Shown one piece after another: positions 7,920 to 16,843 of a DNA stretch of 64,000 nucleotides (position 1 is the stretch's first letter; each line of letters begins with the position of its first letter). The notes beneath the pieces were generated by a model that saw nothing but the letters and a program-made list of their open reading frames with translations, ran no database searches and was not told the origin of the DNA. Location of the stretch: assembly GCA_041394405.1 (NCBI GenBank), contig JAWKIF010000008.1, positions 1 through 64,000 on the forward strand. Direction: 5' to 3'. The translations under genes were made by a program, and so were the position numbers. This stretch comes from Microthrix sp041394405 (lineage in GTDB: Bacteria; Actinomycetota; Acidimicrobiia; Acidimicrobiales; Microtrichaceae).

Positions 7920-8837
7920 TCACCCGGCCAGCGCCACGGCCAGTTTCGCTGCCAGGGTGGCGTTGTGTTCGGCCAACGCAAGGTTGGCGGGGATGGATCG
8001 GCCGGCGGTGGCCTGGCCGATGGCCTCCAGCACCCACGGCGTCACCGCGGCGCCGGTAACGCCGTCCCGCTCGGCGGCCGCGAGCGCCTCCTCGATGTGG
8101 GGCTGGATGTCCCCGGCGGGGATCTCGGCGTGGCCGGGGATGGGGTTGGCCACCAGCACCCCGCCGCGGTGGCCCAGCGCCCGACCGGCCGCCACGATGC
8201 GGGCCAATTCGGCCAGATCGTCCACCCGATGGGCCACGGCATGGCCCGAGTCGCGCGAGTAGAACGCAGGGAACGTGTCGGTGCCCCAGCCCAACACCGG
8301 TACTCCCAGCGTGTCGAGCCGTTCCAGCGTGGCCCCCAGGTCCAGAAACGCCTTGGCCCCGGCGGTGACACACACGACGGGTTCGGTGGCCAGCGCACCC
8401 AGGTCGGCCGAGACGTCGTGTGTGGTGCCCGCGCCGCGGTGCACGCCTCCGATGCCGCCGGTGGCGAACACCCCGACGCCGGCCAGCCGAGCCAGCCGAA
8501 GCGATGCGGCCACGGTGGTGACGCCGACGGGCCAGCCGGCCCCGACGGCCACCGGCAGGTCGCGGCTGGAGACCTTGGCCGTGGCCTCCAACAGGCGCGG
8601 GTGATCGACGGGCTCGATGCCCACTCGGGCGGCGCCGTCCAGCACGGCGGTCAGTGCGGGCACCGCGCCGTTGACCCGCACCGCCGCCAGGCACCGCCGG
8701 AGGGCCTCGGCGTTGTGTGGGGCGGGCAGACCCAGGCGGGAGAAGATGGTGGACTCCAGCGCCACGACGGGCATGCCGGCGCCCAACGCGTCGGCCACCT
8801 CTGGGCTGAGTCGGAGGCTGGCATCGGCTGTGGGCAT
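7920..8837 (-). CDS. psuG: pseudouridine-5'-phosphate glycosidase
   Basis: Splits pseudouridine 5'-phosphate into uracil and ribose 5-phosphate (runs reversibly), the second step of pseudouridine salvage. The 305-residue length and motifs fit PsuG: ALESTI near the N-terminus, NGAVPA, TTVAAS, FATGGIGGVHRG, a VSADL segment, and VLVANPIP with an N-terminal-of-helix Glu (AEIPAGD). The start is the ATG at 8837 (MPTADAS); the frame extends upstream without a better start. No psuK kinase or transporter is next to it. The upstream gene is divergent, so it is transcribed from its own promoter. Confidence 0.9.
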   Translation of the reverse strand: MPTADASLRLSPEVADALGAGMPVVALESTIFSRLGLPAPHNAEALRRCLAAVRVNGAVPALTAVLDGAARVGIEPVDHPRLLEATAKVSSRDLPVAVGAGWPVGVTTVAASLRLARLAGVGVFATGGIGGVHRGAGTTHDVSADLGALATEPVVCVTAGAKAFLDLGATLERLDTLGVPVLGWGTDTFPAFYSRDSGHAVAHRVDDLAELARIVAAGRALGHRGGVLVANPIPGHAEIPAGDIQPHIEEALAAAERDGVTGAAVTPWVLEAIGQATAGRSIPANLALAEHNATLAAKLAVALAG

Positions 8838-8950
8838 GGCGTCAGCTTCGCAGCCGCCCCGCCCGGGGACTGCGCCACCATCCGCGCCGGGAGGCGCTTG
8901 GCTCCGTAGGGTGGTGCTGCGCGGGCGGCGGATCTCCTGGAGGGATTCCC

Positions 8951-10489
8951 ATGCGCGGGCGCGTCGGTGGCGAGCAATCTGGGTGGCTGACGAGGGCCAC
9001 TCGTTCCTCGCGTCCCGTCCGACCGACCACCGACACGGGCGTGTTCTCCACGGTGGGAGCGGAGCCACGCTCCAGTTGGACGACCCCCGGGGACACGGTC
9101 ATTCCCAACCCCTCGGTGGACCCCTCGGCCCGGTCCTGGGCGGATCCCGACGCAGTGCCCGGCGTGCTCGGCCCGCCGGAGGCCAATCCGACCGATGGCG
9201 CGCTTGGGGCCCCCCAGGCGCCCATCCCGTTCTGGGAGCCCAGGTCGACGTCTTCGCCCGCCGTTGGGTCCGGCCCGCCCGCCGGCGGGGGGCTGCGGGG
9301 GCACGCTGCGCCCACCGGCACCCATCACCTGGGCGGCTCGGGGGTGTTGGCCAAGCTCCGGGACGGCGAGACCGGCCCGATGGATCTGGCCCGAGACCCC
9401 TTGGTTCGGATGGCGGCGGCGCTGGTGGCGGTGGTGGTTGCCGTCCTGCTGATCGGCCGGCTGGGGGATCTCGTGTCGCCGTCGGCTCCGGCGGGAGCCG
9501 GCCTCGGTATCGGCGCCCCCGCCCCGGCCGCGCCGCCCGCCAACCCCGCCATCACGGCCGACACCCCGCCCCTGGGCGACGACGGCAAGCCGCCCCAGCT
9601 GGTGATGGTGGCGGTGGGCGGCGACCTCAGCGCCGAACGTGTGCGGCGCTGGCAGACCGTGGCCGATCAGCAGGCTGCGCGGGTGACGTTCCTCCCCGCC
9701 GCAACCGACCTGCTGGGCCCGGTGGGAGCCGACCAGTTCCGCCCCACCGGCGCCGAGCCGGGCACGGCCCCCGAAGGCTTCGCCGGGCCGACGAACGACG
9801 AAGCCCGCACGCAGGTGACCGGGTTGGTCGACGCCCTGGACTCCGCCCGGGCCAACGGACATGAGACATCGGGCCGGCTGGGCGGCGAGTTCTGCGGCCC
9901 GGACGGAACCGCTGCGTGGACCGGCGAGCAGTGGGCAGCCGAGCTGGGCCAGTTCGTCTCGGTGGCCGCCCACTACGCCGAGTACAACGCGTGGGGCACC
10001 GCTCCCGACCTGTTCGAGGCCCACCCGTTGGCAGGTGCCTATCCGGCCTGCGGCCGCGCAGACCCTGGCGCCTTGGCCCGGGCGGTGGGTTCGCAGGGCC
10101 TGCGGTGGTTGGCCGGCGTCGGCCCCGCAACCGACGACGGCTGGCCGATCAACGAGGGCGGTGTGTGGCGCTTCCCTGCGACCGACCTGGCCGCCCCCGG
10201 GGCTGCCCAGGGGTCTGCCGCTGCGTCGCCCTCGTTCGTCGACGCAGCTGCATCGGAGGCACCACCGCCTGCCCGCAACGAGCTGTTGGACGCAGCGCTT
10301 GCCCGCCTCGACGCGTCCCTGGCGGGCGATCGCGCGCCCCTCAGCCTGGGTGCCCTTCCCCGGGGCGCGCAGCCCGACGAGGCCGAGGAGGCGCTGGTCT
10401 CCTTCGTGGAACAAGCCTGCGGTCGGGCGGAGGTGCGGTGCGTCACCTTCTCCGAGGCCGCCGACTACCTGGCGGCCAACCGCGGCTGA
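8951..10489 (+). CDS. membrane-anchored polysaccharide deacetylase-like protein lacking the metal-site His residues
   Basis: A 512-residue protein: ~150 residues of Pro/Ala/Ser-rich cytoplasmic sequence, one membrane helix (VRMAAALVAVVVAVLLI, about 152-172), then an extracytoplasmic domain. The region around residue 303, GHETSGRLGGEFCGPDG followed by WTGEQWAAELGQF, matches actinobacterial NodB-like deacetylases, where the stretch reads roughly GHEIGTHFxGHFCG. Here the two metal-binding His are Arg and Glu-type residues, and the N-terminal FDDG aspartates are also absent. It is probably catalytically dead, perhaps a glycan-binding or regulatory protein. GGAGG precedes the ATG. Confidence 0.55.
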   Translation: MRGRVGGEQSGWLTRATRSSRPVRPTTDTGVFSTVGAEPRSSWTTPGDTVIPNPSVDPSARSWADPDAVPGVLGPPEANPTDGALGAPQAPIPFWEPRSTSSPAVGSGPPAGGGLRGHAAPTGTHHLGGSGVLAKLRDGETGPMDLARDPLVRMAAALVAVVVAVLLIGRLGDLVSPSAPAGAGLGIGAPAPAAPPANPAITADTPPLGDDGKPPQLVMVAVGGDLSAERVRRWQTVADQQAARVTFLPAATDLLGPVGADQFRPTGAEPGTAPEGFAGPTNDEARTQVTGLVDALDSARANGHETSGRLGGEFCGPDGTAAWTGEQWAAELGQFVSVAAHYAEYNAWGTAPDLFEAHPLAGAYPACGRADPGALARAVGSQGLRWLAGVGPATDDGWPINEGGVWRFPATDLAAPGAAQGSAAASPSFVDAAASEAPPPARNELLDAALARLDASLAGDRAPLSLGALPRGAQPDEAEEALVSFVEQACGRAEVRCVTFSEAADYLAANRG

Positions 10490-10569
10490 TCCGTCCGGCT
10501 GAGCGATCTCCCAGCTCGTCGCGGGAACGAATCGGGGCGCGGCACGGTTACACTCGGCGTCACTCGTCT

Positions 10570-10587
10570 CGGGGCTACATGGCCCCG
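10570..10587 (+). promoter_or_regulatory. hairpin in the clpC 5' leader
   Basis: A 6-bp GC stem around a tacatg loop (cggggc / gccccg) between a TTACACT -10-like box near 10547 and the clpC ribosome site GGAGG at 10591. It could modulate translation or be incidental. Confidence 0.35.
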
Positions 10588-10604
10588 CATGGAGGCAAAC
10601 TCTC

Positions 10605-13172
10605 GTGTTCGAACGCTTTACGGATCGAGCTCGCCGGGTCGTGGTTCTGGCCCAGGAAGAAGCTCGACTTCTCAACCACAACTACATCGGCACCGAGCAC
10701 ATCCTGCTCGGGCTCATTCACGAGGGTGAAGGGGTCGCCGCCAAGGCCCTCGAATCCCTCGGCATCTCGCTGGAGGCCGTGCGCAGCCAGGTCGAGGAGA
10801 TCATCGGCCAGGGCGGTTCGTCGCCCTCCGGCCACATCCCCTTCACACCCCGCGCCAAGAAGGTGCTGGAGCTGTCGCTCCGCGAGGCGCTGCAGCTGGG
10901 TCACAACTACATCGGCACCGAGCACATCCTGCTCGGCCTCATCCGCGAGGGTGAGGGCGTTGCTGCCCAGGTCTTGGTCAAGCTGGGCGCCGACCTGTCC
11001 CGCGTTCGTCAGCAGGTCATCCAACTGCTGTCGGGCTACTCCGGCCCGCAGGGGGCCAGCGGCGCCGGCGGCGAGAAGGCCGCAGCGGGCACCGGTGGCT
11101 CCAGCGGCGAGGGCAGCCAATCCGGCTCGCCCGTGCTCGATCAGTTCGGGCGCAACTTCACCCAGCTGGCCAAGGAGCACAAGCTGGATCCGGTGATCGG
11201 CCGGTTCAAGGAAACCGAGCGCATGATGCAGGTGCTCAGCCGTCGAACCAAGAACAACCCGGTGCTGGTGGGCGAGCCCGGCGTCGGCAAGACCGCCATC
11301 GTGGAGGGTCTGGCCCAGGCCATCGCCGAGGGCGACGTGCCGGACACGCTGGTGGACAAGCAGCTCTACACGCTCGATCTGGGCGCACTGGTGGCGGGTT
11401 CCCGCTACCGCGGCGACTTCGAGGAGCGCCTCAAGAAGGTGCTCAAGGAGATCAAGACCCGCGGCGACATCATCCTGTTCATCGACGAGATCCACACGCT
11501 GGTCGGTGCCGGTGCGGCCGAGGGCGCCATCGACGCCGCCTCCATCCTCAAACCCATGCTGGCCCGGGGCGAGCTGCAGACCATCGGCGCCACCACCCTG
11601 GACGAGTACCGCAAGCACCTGGAGAAGGACGCCGCCCTCGAGCGCCGCTTCCAGAAGGTGGTGGTGGACGAGCCCTCCGTGTCCCACACCATCGAGATCC
11701 TCAAGGGCCTGCGGGAACGCTACGAGGAGCACCATCGGGTGACCATCACCGATCAGGCCCTGGTGGCCGCCGGCAACCTCGCGGATCGCTACATCTCGGA
11801 TCGTTTCCTGCCCGACAAGGCCATCGACCTGATCGACGAGGCCGGCAGCCGCTTGCGCATCCGTCGCATGGCCGCTCCGGAGGAGTTCCGCGAGCTGGAG
11901 GCCGAACTGGCCGAGGTCAGCGGCCAGAAGAAGGAGGCGGTGGAGAGCCAGGACTTCGAAGAGGCCGGGCGCATGCGCGACCGCGAGAAGGAGCTGCTGG
12001 CCCGCAAGGAGAGCACCGAGGCCGAGCTGAAGGCCTCCGGCGAGGACCTGTTCGACGAGGTGGACGAAGAGTCCATCGCCGAGGTCCTGGCCATGTGGAC
12101 GGGCATTCCCGTCTACAAGCTGACCGAGGAGGAGACCACCAAGCTGCTGCGCATGGAGGACGAACTCCACGAGCGGGTCATCGGCCAGGAGCAGGCCATC
12201 AAGTCGGTCTCCCAGGCCATCCGTCGCACCAGGGCGGGCCTGAAGGACCCCAAGCGTCCCTCCGGTTCGTTCATCTTCCTGGGCCCCTCCGGCGTGGGCA
12301 AGACCGAGCTGGCCAAGACGCTGGCCCAGTTCCTCTTCGGCGACGAGACCGCCATGATCAGCCTCGACATGTCCGAGTACATGGAGAAGCACACCGTCAG
12401 CCGCCTGGTGGGTTCGCCCCCCGGCTACGTGGGCTACGAGGAGGGTGGCCAGCTCACCGAGGCCGTGCGCCGCAAGCCGTTCTCGGTGGTGCTCTTCGAC
12501 GAGATCGAAAAGGCCCACCCAGATGTCTTCAACACGCTGCTGCAGATCCTCGAAGAGGGTCGCCTGACCGACAGCCAGGGCCGGTCGGTGGACTTCCGCA
12601 ACACCGTGTTGATCATGACCTCCAACCTGGGCACCGCGGATCTGCGCAAGGCCAACGTTGGCTTCTCGCGTGCTGACGAGGCCGTCAGCTACGAGAAGAT
12701 GAAGGCCAAGGTCAACGACGCCCTCAAAGCGCATTTCCGCCCCGAGTTCCTCAACCGCATCGACGACGTCATCGTGTTCCACGAGCTGTCCAAGGACGAG
12801 GTGATCCAGATCGTCGACCTGATGACGGCCCGTGTGGCCGAGCAGCTTGCCGGTTTGGGCATGGGTCTGGAGATCACCGCCGCGGCCAAGCAACACCTGG
12901 CCGACACCGGCTACGACCCGACGTTGGGGGCCAGGCCACTGCGCCGCGCCATCCAACGCCAGGTCGAGGACCCCGTCTCCGAGAAGCTGCTGGAGAAGGA
13001 GTTCACCGCCGGCCAGATCATCGTGGTCGACGTCGAACCCGACCCGGAGAACCCCGACGAGAACATCGCGGTGTTCAAGGCGGTCGAGGGCTTCGTGCCG
13101 CCCGATTCGCCCGCCGAGATGGTCGCCGGCGACATTGCCGGGGGCTCCGACCCCGCCGACGGCGCAGTCTGA
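10605..13172 (+). CDS. clpC: ATP-dependent Clp protease ATPase subunit ClpC
   Basis: An 855-residue AAA+ unfoldase that feeds substrates to ClpP. Domains in order: two Clp_N repeats (1-140, each with NYIGTEHILLGLI), D1 AAA module with Walker A GEPGVGKT (223-230) and VGAGAAEGAIDAA, a UVR-type middle coiled coil (about 440-475), D2 AAA with GPSGVGKT (about 562-569), and the C-terminal D2-small domain. Start is a GTG with GGAGG 10 nt upstream. No ctsR/mcsAB precedes it, as usual in actinobacteria. No CtsR or ClgR box was identified upstream. Confidence 0.97.
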   Translation: MFERFTDRARRVVVLAQEEARLLNHNYIGTEHILLGLIHEGEGVAAKALESLGISLEAVRSQVEEIIGQGGSSPSGHIPFTPRAKKVLELSLREALQLGHNYIGTEHILLGLIREGEGVAAQVLVKLGADLSRVRQQVIQLLSGYSGPQGASGAGGEKAAAGTGGSSGEGSQSGSPVLDQFGRNFTQLAKEHKLDPVIGRFKETERMMQVLSRRTKNNPVLVGEPGVGKTAIVEGLAQAIAEGDVPDTLVDKQLYTLDLGALVAGSRYRGDFEERLKKVLKEIKTRGDIILFIDEIHTLVGAGAAEGAIDAASILKPMLARGELQTIGATTLDEYRKHLEKDAALERRFQKVVVDEPSVSHTIEILKGLRERYEEHHRVTITDQALVAAGNLADRYISDRFLPDKAIDLIDEAGSRLRIRRMAAPEEFRELEAELAEVSGQKKEAVESQDFEEAGRMRDREKELLARKESTEAELKASGEDLFDEVDEESIAEVLAMWTGIPVYKLTEEETTKLLRMEDELHERVIGQEQAIKSVSQAIRRTRAGLKDPKRPSGSFIFLGPSGVGKTELAKTLAQFLFGDETAMISLDMSEYMEKHTVSRLVGSPPGYVGYEEGGQLTEAVRRKPFSVVLFDEIEKAHPDVFNTLLQILEEGRLTDSQGRSVDFRNTVLIMTSNLGTADLRKANVGFSRADEAVSYEKMKAKVNDALKAHFRPEFLNRIDDVIVFHELSKDEVIQIVDLMTARVAEQLAGLGMGLEITAAAKQHLADTGYDPTLGARPLRRAIQRQVEDPVSEKLLEKEFTAGQIIVVDVEPDPENPDENIAVFKAVEGFVPPDSPAEMVAGDIAGGSDPADGAV

Positions 13173-13191
13173 CCCTTCCCTCCTTCCCGTC

Positions 13192-13197
13192 TACGGT
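13192..13197 (+). promoter_or_regulatory. putative leaderless -10 box for the LppM-like gene
   Basis: TACGGT lies 7 nt before the ATG at 13205. Confidence 0.45.
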
Positions 13198-13204
13198 GAG
13201 GCGA

Positions 13205-14032
13205 ATGTTCATCGTGCCTCCCCAGCGTCGTTCCTGGCTGCGCGAGTTGGTGCTGGGCGCCGTCGTGTTGGTGCTGGCTGGGTGCGAGGCGAACGCGGCG
13301 GTCACGGTCGATGTGGCCGAGGACGGCTCGGGCACGGTGACCGCCGTGGTGGACATCGATGGCGAGGCCCTGGCCCGTCTGGGCGGCATGGATGCCGTTG
13401 ACGTGTCGGGCTTGGACGACGCCGGATGGACCGTGGCCGAGCCGAAGGTGACCGATGCCGGCACCCTGCGGATGCGGGCCTCGAAGGACTACCCCCGCCC
13501 CGATGCCTTGCAGGGCGTGCTGGAGGAGATCACCGGCCCGGACGGCCCCCTGCGGGAGGTCAACGTCGGTGTGGTCGACACCTTCGGCGGCACTCGCTAC
13601 GAGCTGGCCGGCCGGCTGGTGACCGATGGCGAGCTCACCCAGTTCTCCGACGAGGGGGTGTCCGAGGCGCTCGATGGGCTGCCGTTGGGTCGCTCCGCCG
13701 AGCAGTTGGCCAATGAGCTGGCGGCCGAACCGGGCGCACTCACCCTGGAGTTCACGGTGAACCTGCCGGGGGAGCTGACGGGATCCAACGCCGACGCCCG
13801 GGCGGACCCAGAGGGCGACGGCACCGACGCGAAACGGTCGCAGGTGGTGTGGCGCCGAGACCTCACCGGGGAAGCGAGCGACACGGCGCTGGCCGCCACG
13901 TCCCAACAGCGGACCAGCCGGGCCCAACTGCTGGTGGTGGCCGGCGGGGTGGTGGTGCTTGTGGCCGGCCTGCTGTTGGCCTATGGCCTGCGGGGCAGCC
14001 GACGGTTGGACAACGAGACCCGCCGCTACTGA
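13205..14032 (+). CDS. LppM-like lipoprotein
   Basis: A 275-residue lipoprotein: an N-terminal signal peptide ends in a LAGC lipobox (Cys modified by Lgt), then a ~200-residue mixed beta domain with repeated short strands like the LppM/DUF3153 family, and a single C-terminal membrane helix (VVAGGVVVLVAGLLLAYGL) with a basic tail. A role in envelope or lipid handling is known only for the mycobacterial relative, so function here is inferred. I prefer the ATG at 13205 to the GTG at 13196 because of the leaderless -10 match. Confidence 0.65.
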   Translation: MFIVPPQRRSWLRELVLGAVVLVLAGCEANAAVTVDVAEDGSGTVTAVVDIDGEALARLGGMDAVDVSGLDDAGWTVAEPKVTDAGTLRMRASKDYPRPDALQGVLEEITGPDGPLREVNVGVVDTFGGTRYELAGRLVTDGELTQFSDEGVSEALDGLPLGRSAEQLANELAAEPGALTLEFTVNLPGELTGSNADARADPEGDGTDAKRSQVVWRRDLTGEASDTALAATSQQRTSRAQLLVVAGGVVVLVAGLLLAYGLRGSRRLDNETRRY

Positions 14033-14107
14033 GCAATCTGCACCAGCCGGGAACTCGTTGCGGGTGGTGCGTCGTCCAACGAGGGACCATCGCCAGCGGA
14101 GGCAGCC

Positions 14108-15091
14108 ATGTCCAACCACCTCGAGCCGTTGCCAGTTCATGTGCTCACGGGCGGGGCGCGGCCGCTCGCCGTGGGTGGGGCCGTCGCCGCGGGCCTGGTC
14201 GCGGTGGTGCTCGCCCTCTCGGCGTGCTCGCCGGAAGTGACCACAACGCCCGAGCCTGATGGCGTCACCACTGGCGGGTCCTCAACCTCGACACCGCCAA
14301 CGTCCCCGCCGTCCATGCCGCCGACGACGTCCGGCGGCGAAGTACTCCCGGCCGACCAGGTGGTGTGGCAGGTGGACACCGGCGGAGGGTTCGTGCCCTA
14401 CGCCTTCGTTGCCAACGACGTGCCCGAGGTGACCATCTACGGCGACGGCCGCGTCTTCCTGGCGTTGGCTCAACGGGCCACCGATGCGCCGGTTGGCCCC
14501 GTGCCGCCTCCCGCCCAGATGGTGACCGGCGAGATCGCGTCCAACGACTTGAGTGACTTCCTCGACGAGGTGGCGGCGTCGGGGGCCATCGGCGACGGCG
14601 TGGACTACGGCACTCCCCAGATCACCGACATGCCCGGCACGACGGTGCGATTCGCTCCGTCAGGGAGGACAAGCGAGGTCAACGTGTACGCGCTGGGCGA
14701 GGGGTTCGACGATGGCCTCACCGGCTCGCAGCAACGGGCCCGGCGCACGCTGGCCGGGCTGATCGAGCGGTCCCGTCGGCTGGCGGGGGACACCAGCCCA
14801 TGGGTGCCCGAGCGCGTGGAGGCGATCGATATTGAGCCGCAGGCCACCCCGGATCCGGGCGGCGCCACGACCGATTGGCCGGGCCCGGCGTTCATCGATC
14901 TCTTCGGCACCATCAACCCCGGCAACCCGGCGGTGGGCCCGCGTTGTGCGGAGGTCACCGGCGACTCCGCTGCGCAGGTCTTCGATGCGGCCCTCGACGC
15001 TGGTGTCCCCTTCGTGGACAGCAAGGGCGACGTCCGGCAGGTGGTGGTCGCAGCCCTGCTCCCCGGTGAGGAGCCCTGCGCCGACATCTGA
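14108..15091 (+). CDS. putative lipoprotein of unknown function
   Basis: A 327-residue secreted protein. The signal peptide is unusually long (about 40 residues) and ends in a LALSACS lipobox, followed by a Thr/Ser/Pro linker typical of cell-wall spanning lipoproteins. The mature part, with DQVVWQVDTGGG and a PEVTIYGDGRV strand pair, resembles uncharacterised actinobacterial lipoproteins; I recognise no enzyme motif. GGAGG precedes the ATG. It lies between an LppM-like lipoprotein and a DUF1361 remnant, all in the same direction. Confidence 0.6.
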   Translation: MSNHLEPLPVHVLTGGARPLAVGGAVAAGLVAVVLALSACSPEVTTTPEPDGVTTGGSSTSTPPTSPPSMPPTTSGGEVLPADQVVWQVDTGGGFVPYAFVANDVPEVTIYGDGRVFLALAQRATDAPVGPVPPPAQMVTGEIASNDLSDFLDEVAASGAIGDGVDYGTPQITDMPGTTVRFAPSGRTSEVNVYALGEGFDDGLTGSQQRARRTLAGLIERSRRLAGDTSPWVPERVEAIDIEPQATPDPGGATTDWPGPAFIDLFGTINPGNPAVGPRCAEVTGDSAAQVFDAALDAGVPFVDSKGDVRQVVVAALLPGEEPCADI

Positions 15092-15122
15092 ACGAAGCTC
15101 CACCCCGCTCGGCGAAGTCGGG

Positions 15123-15653
15123 GTGCGCAGCGCTCGCTTGTTCTGTCTGACATCCCTTCCCAACGCGCCCTATGTGGTGACCGACCTCGTGCACCTGCGA
15201 GGCGACGTGGCTGCGGCGGCATTCGACGGTGTGGTCATCTTCGGCATCCTCCCGATGTACGCAGCGTTCATCGGCGCAGGGTTCCTGGCGTACCTGCTCA
15301 GCACCCAGCTGGTGCTGCGGGAAGTGCGCAGCGTGCGGCCGACGGTCGCCCGCTGGCAGGTGGAGGCGCCCCTTCACCTGCTGTGCGCGGTCGGCGTTGT
15401 GTTGGGGCGCATCTCCCGGCTGAACAGCTGGGACGTGGCGACAGCGCCGATGGGTTCGCTGGAGCGCATGTGGTCGACGCTCACCTGGCAGGGCGCCCCG
15501 TTCGCCATTGCGATCGTGTTCGTCGCCATCTGGGGTACCCATCTGGTGGTCCGGCTGCTCACGGGTTCGTTGCTCAGCTCGCTGAGCCGCCTTGGTGCGG
15601 CGGTTCAAGGTCGTCGCCGGCCCCGGTCGGCGACGACCCTCGCCCGCGCCTGA
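15123..15653 (+). CDS. DUF1361 membrane protein, N-terminally short
   Basis: PNAPYVVTDLVHLR is the DUF1361 signature, followed by four hydrophobic segments and a basic tail. Normal members have one or two more membrane helices before this motif, but here the frame from GTG 15123 gives only about 13 residues, and the preceding gene ends at 15091. It is therefore either a truncated remnant or reads from an unusual upstream start. Function of the family is unknown. Confidence 0.55.
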   Translation: MRSARLFCLTSLPNAPYVVTDLVHLRGDVAAAAFDGVVIFGILPMYAAFIGAGFLAYLLSTQLVLREVRSVRPTVARWQVEAPLHLLCAVGVVLGRISRLNSWDVATAPMGSLERMWSTLTWQGAPFAIAIVFVAIWGTHLVVRLLTGSLLSSLSRLGAAVQGRRRPRSATTLARA

Positions 15654-15693
15654 CCACCTCACCGGTCGCCGATCTCACACCCAAAGCGGCGCA

Positions 15694-15720
15694 CCGATCC
15701 GGACCGGATCGGCCCTTTTC
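15694..15720 (+). terminator. Rho-independent terminator
   Basis: Perfect inverted repeat ccgatccgg a ccggatcgg followed by cccttttc, about 40 bp after the DUF1361 stop and before the ABC exporter. Confidence 0.75.
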
Positions 15721-15766
15721 GTGATTGCGGACGTAATCTGACCTAAATAGGGACGAAGATCGTCCC

Positions 15767-16843
15767 ATGAACAACTCCATGGCCTTGACCGACGTACGCA
15801 CCCGACCTCCGGGCCCACAGGACGCCGGGGTGGATCCGCCTGCGGCGCGGGGCGCCATCTCGGCGCGAGCGCTGACCCGCAGCTTCGGCGAGCAGATTGC
15901 GGTCGACCGACTCGATCTCGATGTGCGTCCCGGCGAGATCTACGGGTTCCTCGGCCCCAACGGGGCGGGCAAGTCCACGACGGTTCGCATGCTGTGCACC
16001 TTGCTGGCGCCCACCTCGGGTTCGGCGACCGTTGCGGGCGTCGACATCGTGGAGGACCCGGGCGCAGTGCGGCTGCGCATCGGCGTTGCGCTGCAGGAGG
16101 CGGCGCTGGACCCGAAGCAGACCGGGTCCGAGTTGCTGATGCTCCAGGGCAAGCTCTTCGGGTTCAGCTCGGCGGAGGCCGACCGGCGTCGCCGGGAGCT
16201 GGCGGACGTCGTCGACATCGGGGATGCGCTCCACCAACCCGTGTCCACCTATTCGGGCGGTATGAAGCGTCGCCTCGACCTGGCGGTGGCACTGGTGAAC
16301 AACCCCGAGGTGCTGTTTCTCGATGAGCCCACGACGGGCCTCGACCCCGCCAGCAGGCAGCTGGTGTGGGAGGAGGTCGGCCGACTCAACCGTGAGCTGG
16401 GCACCACCATCCTGCTGACCACCCAGTACCTGGAGGAGGCCGACACGCTCTCCGATCGGGTCGGCATCATCGACCACGGCCGCCTCGCCGTGGAGGGAAC
16501 GCCCGCCGAGCTCAAGCGCAGCGTCGGCAACGACGTCATCGTGGCCGTGATCGACGGGGAGCCGACTGCCGCACATGCCGCGCTCGCAGGTCTGGACGGG
16601 GTGGAGGGCGTCGAGGCGCACGATCACGAGGTGGTCGTGACGGCCACCGACGGCGCGGCCGTCATCGGCCCGGTTGCGGTGGCGCTTGCCGGTCACGGTG
16701 TGGCGCTGGTCAACCTCACCCTGCGGACCCCAACTCTCGATGACGTGTTCCTCGACGTCACCGGCACCCGCTTGGCCATCAACGAGGACGACAGCGGCAC
16801 CGACACCGGCTCAGCCAACGACAACCAGGAGAACCAGCGATGA
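15767..16843 (+). CDS. ABC exporter ATP-binding protein, DrrA-type
   Basis: A 358-residue ATPase that would power an ABC-2 exporter with the next gene. Walker A GPNGAGKST, signature YSGGMKRRLDLA, Walker B VLFLDEPTTGLDP and the H-loop region are intact; the C-terminal ~90 residues form the extra domain of DrrA-like proteins. Substrate (drug, lipid or peptide) cannot be told. Its stop overlaps the permease start by 4 bp (ATGA), and a WYL regulator follows 1 bp after the permease, so the three genes form one operon. Confidence 0.9.
   Translation: MNNSMALTDVRTRPPGPQDAGVDPPAARGAISARALTRSFGEQIAVDRLDLDVRPGEIYGFLGPNGAGKSTTVRMLCTLLAPTSGSATVAGVDIVEDPGAVRLRIGVALQEAALDPKQTGSELLMLQGKLFGFSSAEADRRRRELADVVDIGDALHQPVSTYSGGMKRRLDLAVALVNNPEVLFLDEPTTGLDPASRQLVWEEVGRLNRELGTTILLTTQYLEEADTLSDRVGIIDHGRLAVEGTPAELKRSVGNDVIVAVIDGEPTAAHAALAGLDGVEGVEAHDHEVVVTATDGAAVIGPVAVALAGHGVALVNLTLRTPTLDDVFLDVTGTRLAINEDDSGTDTGSANDNQENQR

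Noticed and set aside
10575..12956. A ~790-residue open frame on the minus strand opposite clpC
   Set aside because: Its residues track the clpC codon pattern (His/Leu/Asp-rich antisense of a high-GC gene), there is no ribosome site, and ClpC on the plus strand is beyond doubt.
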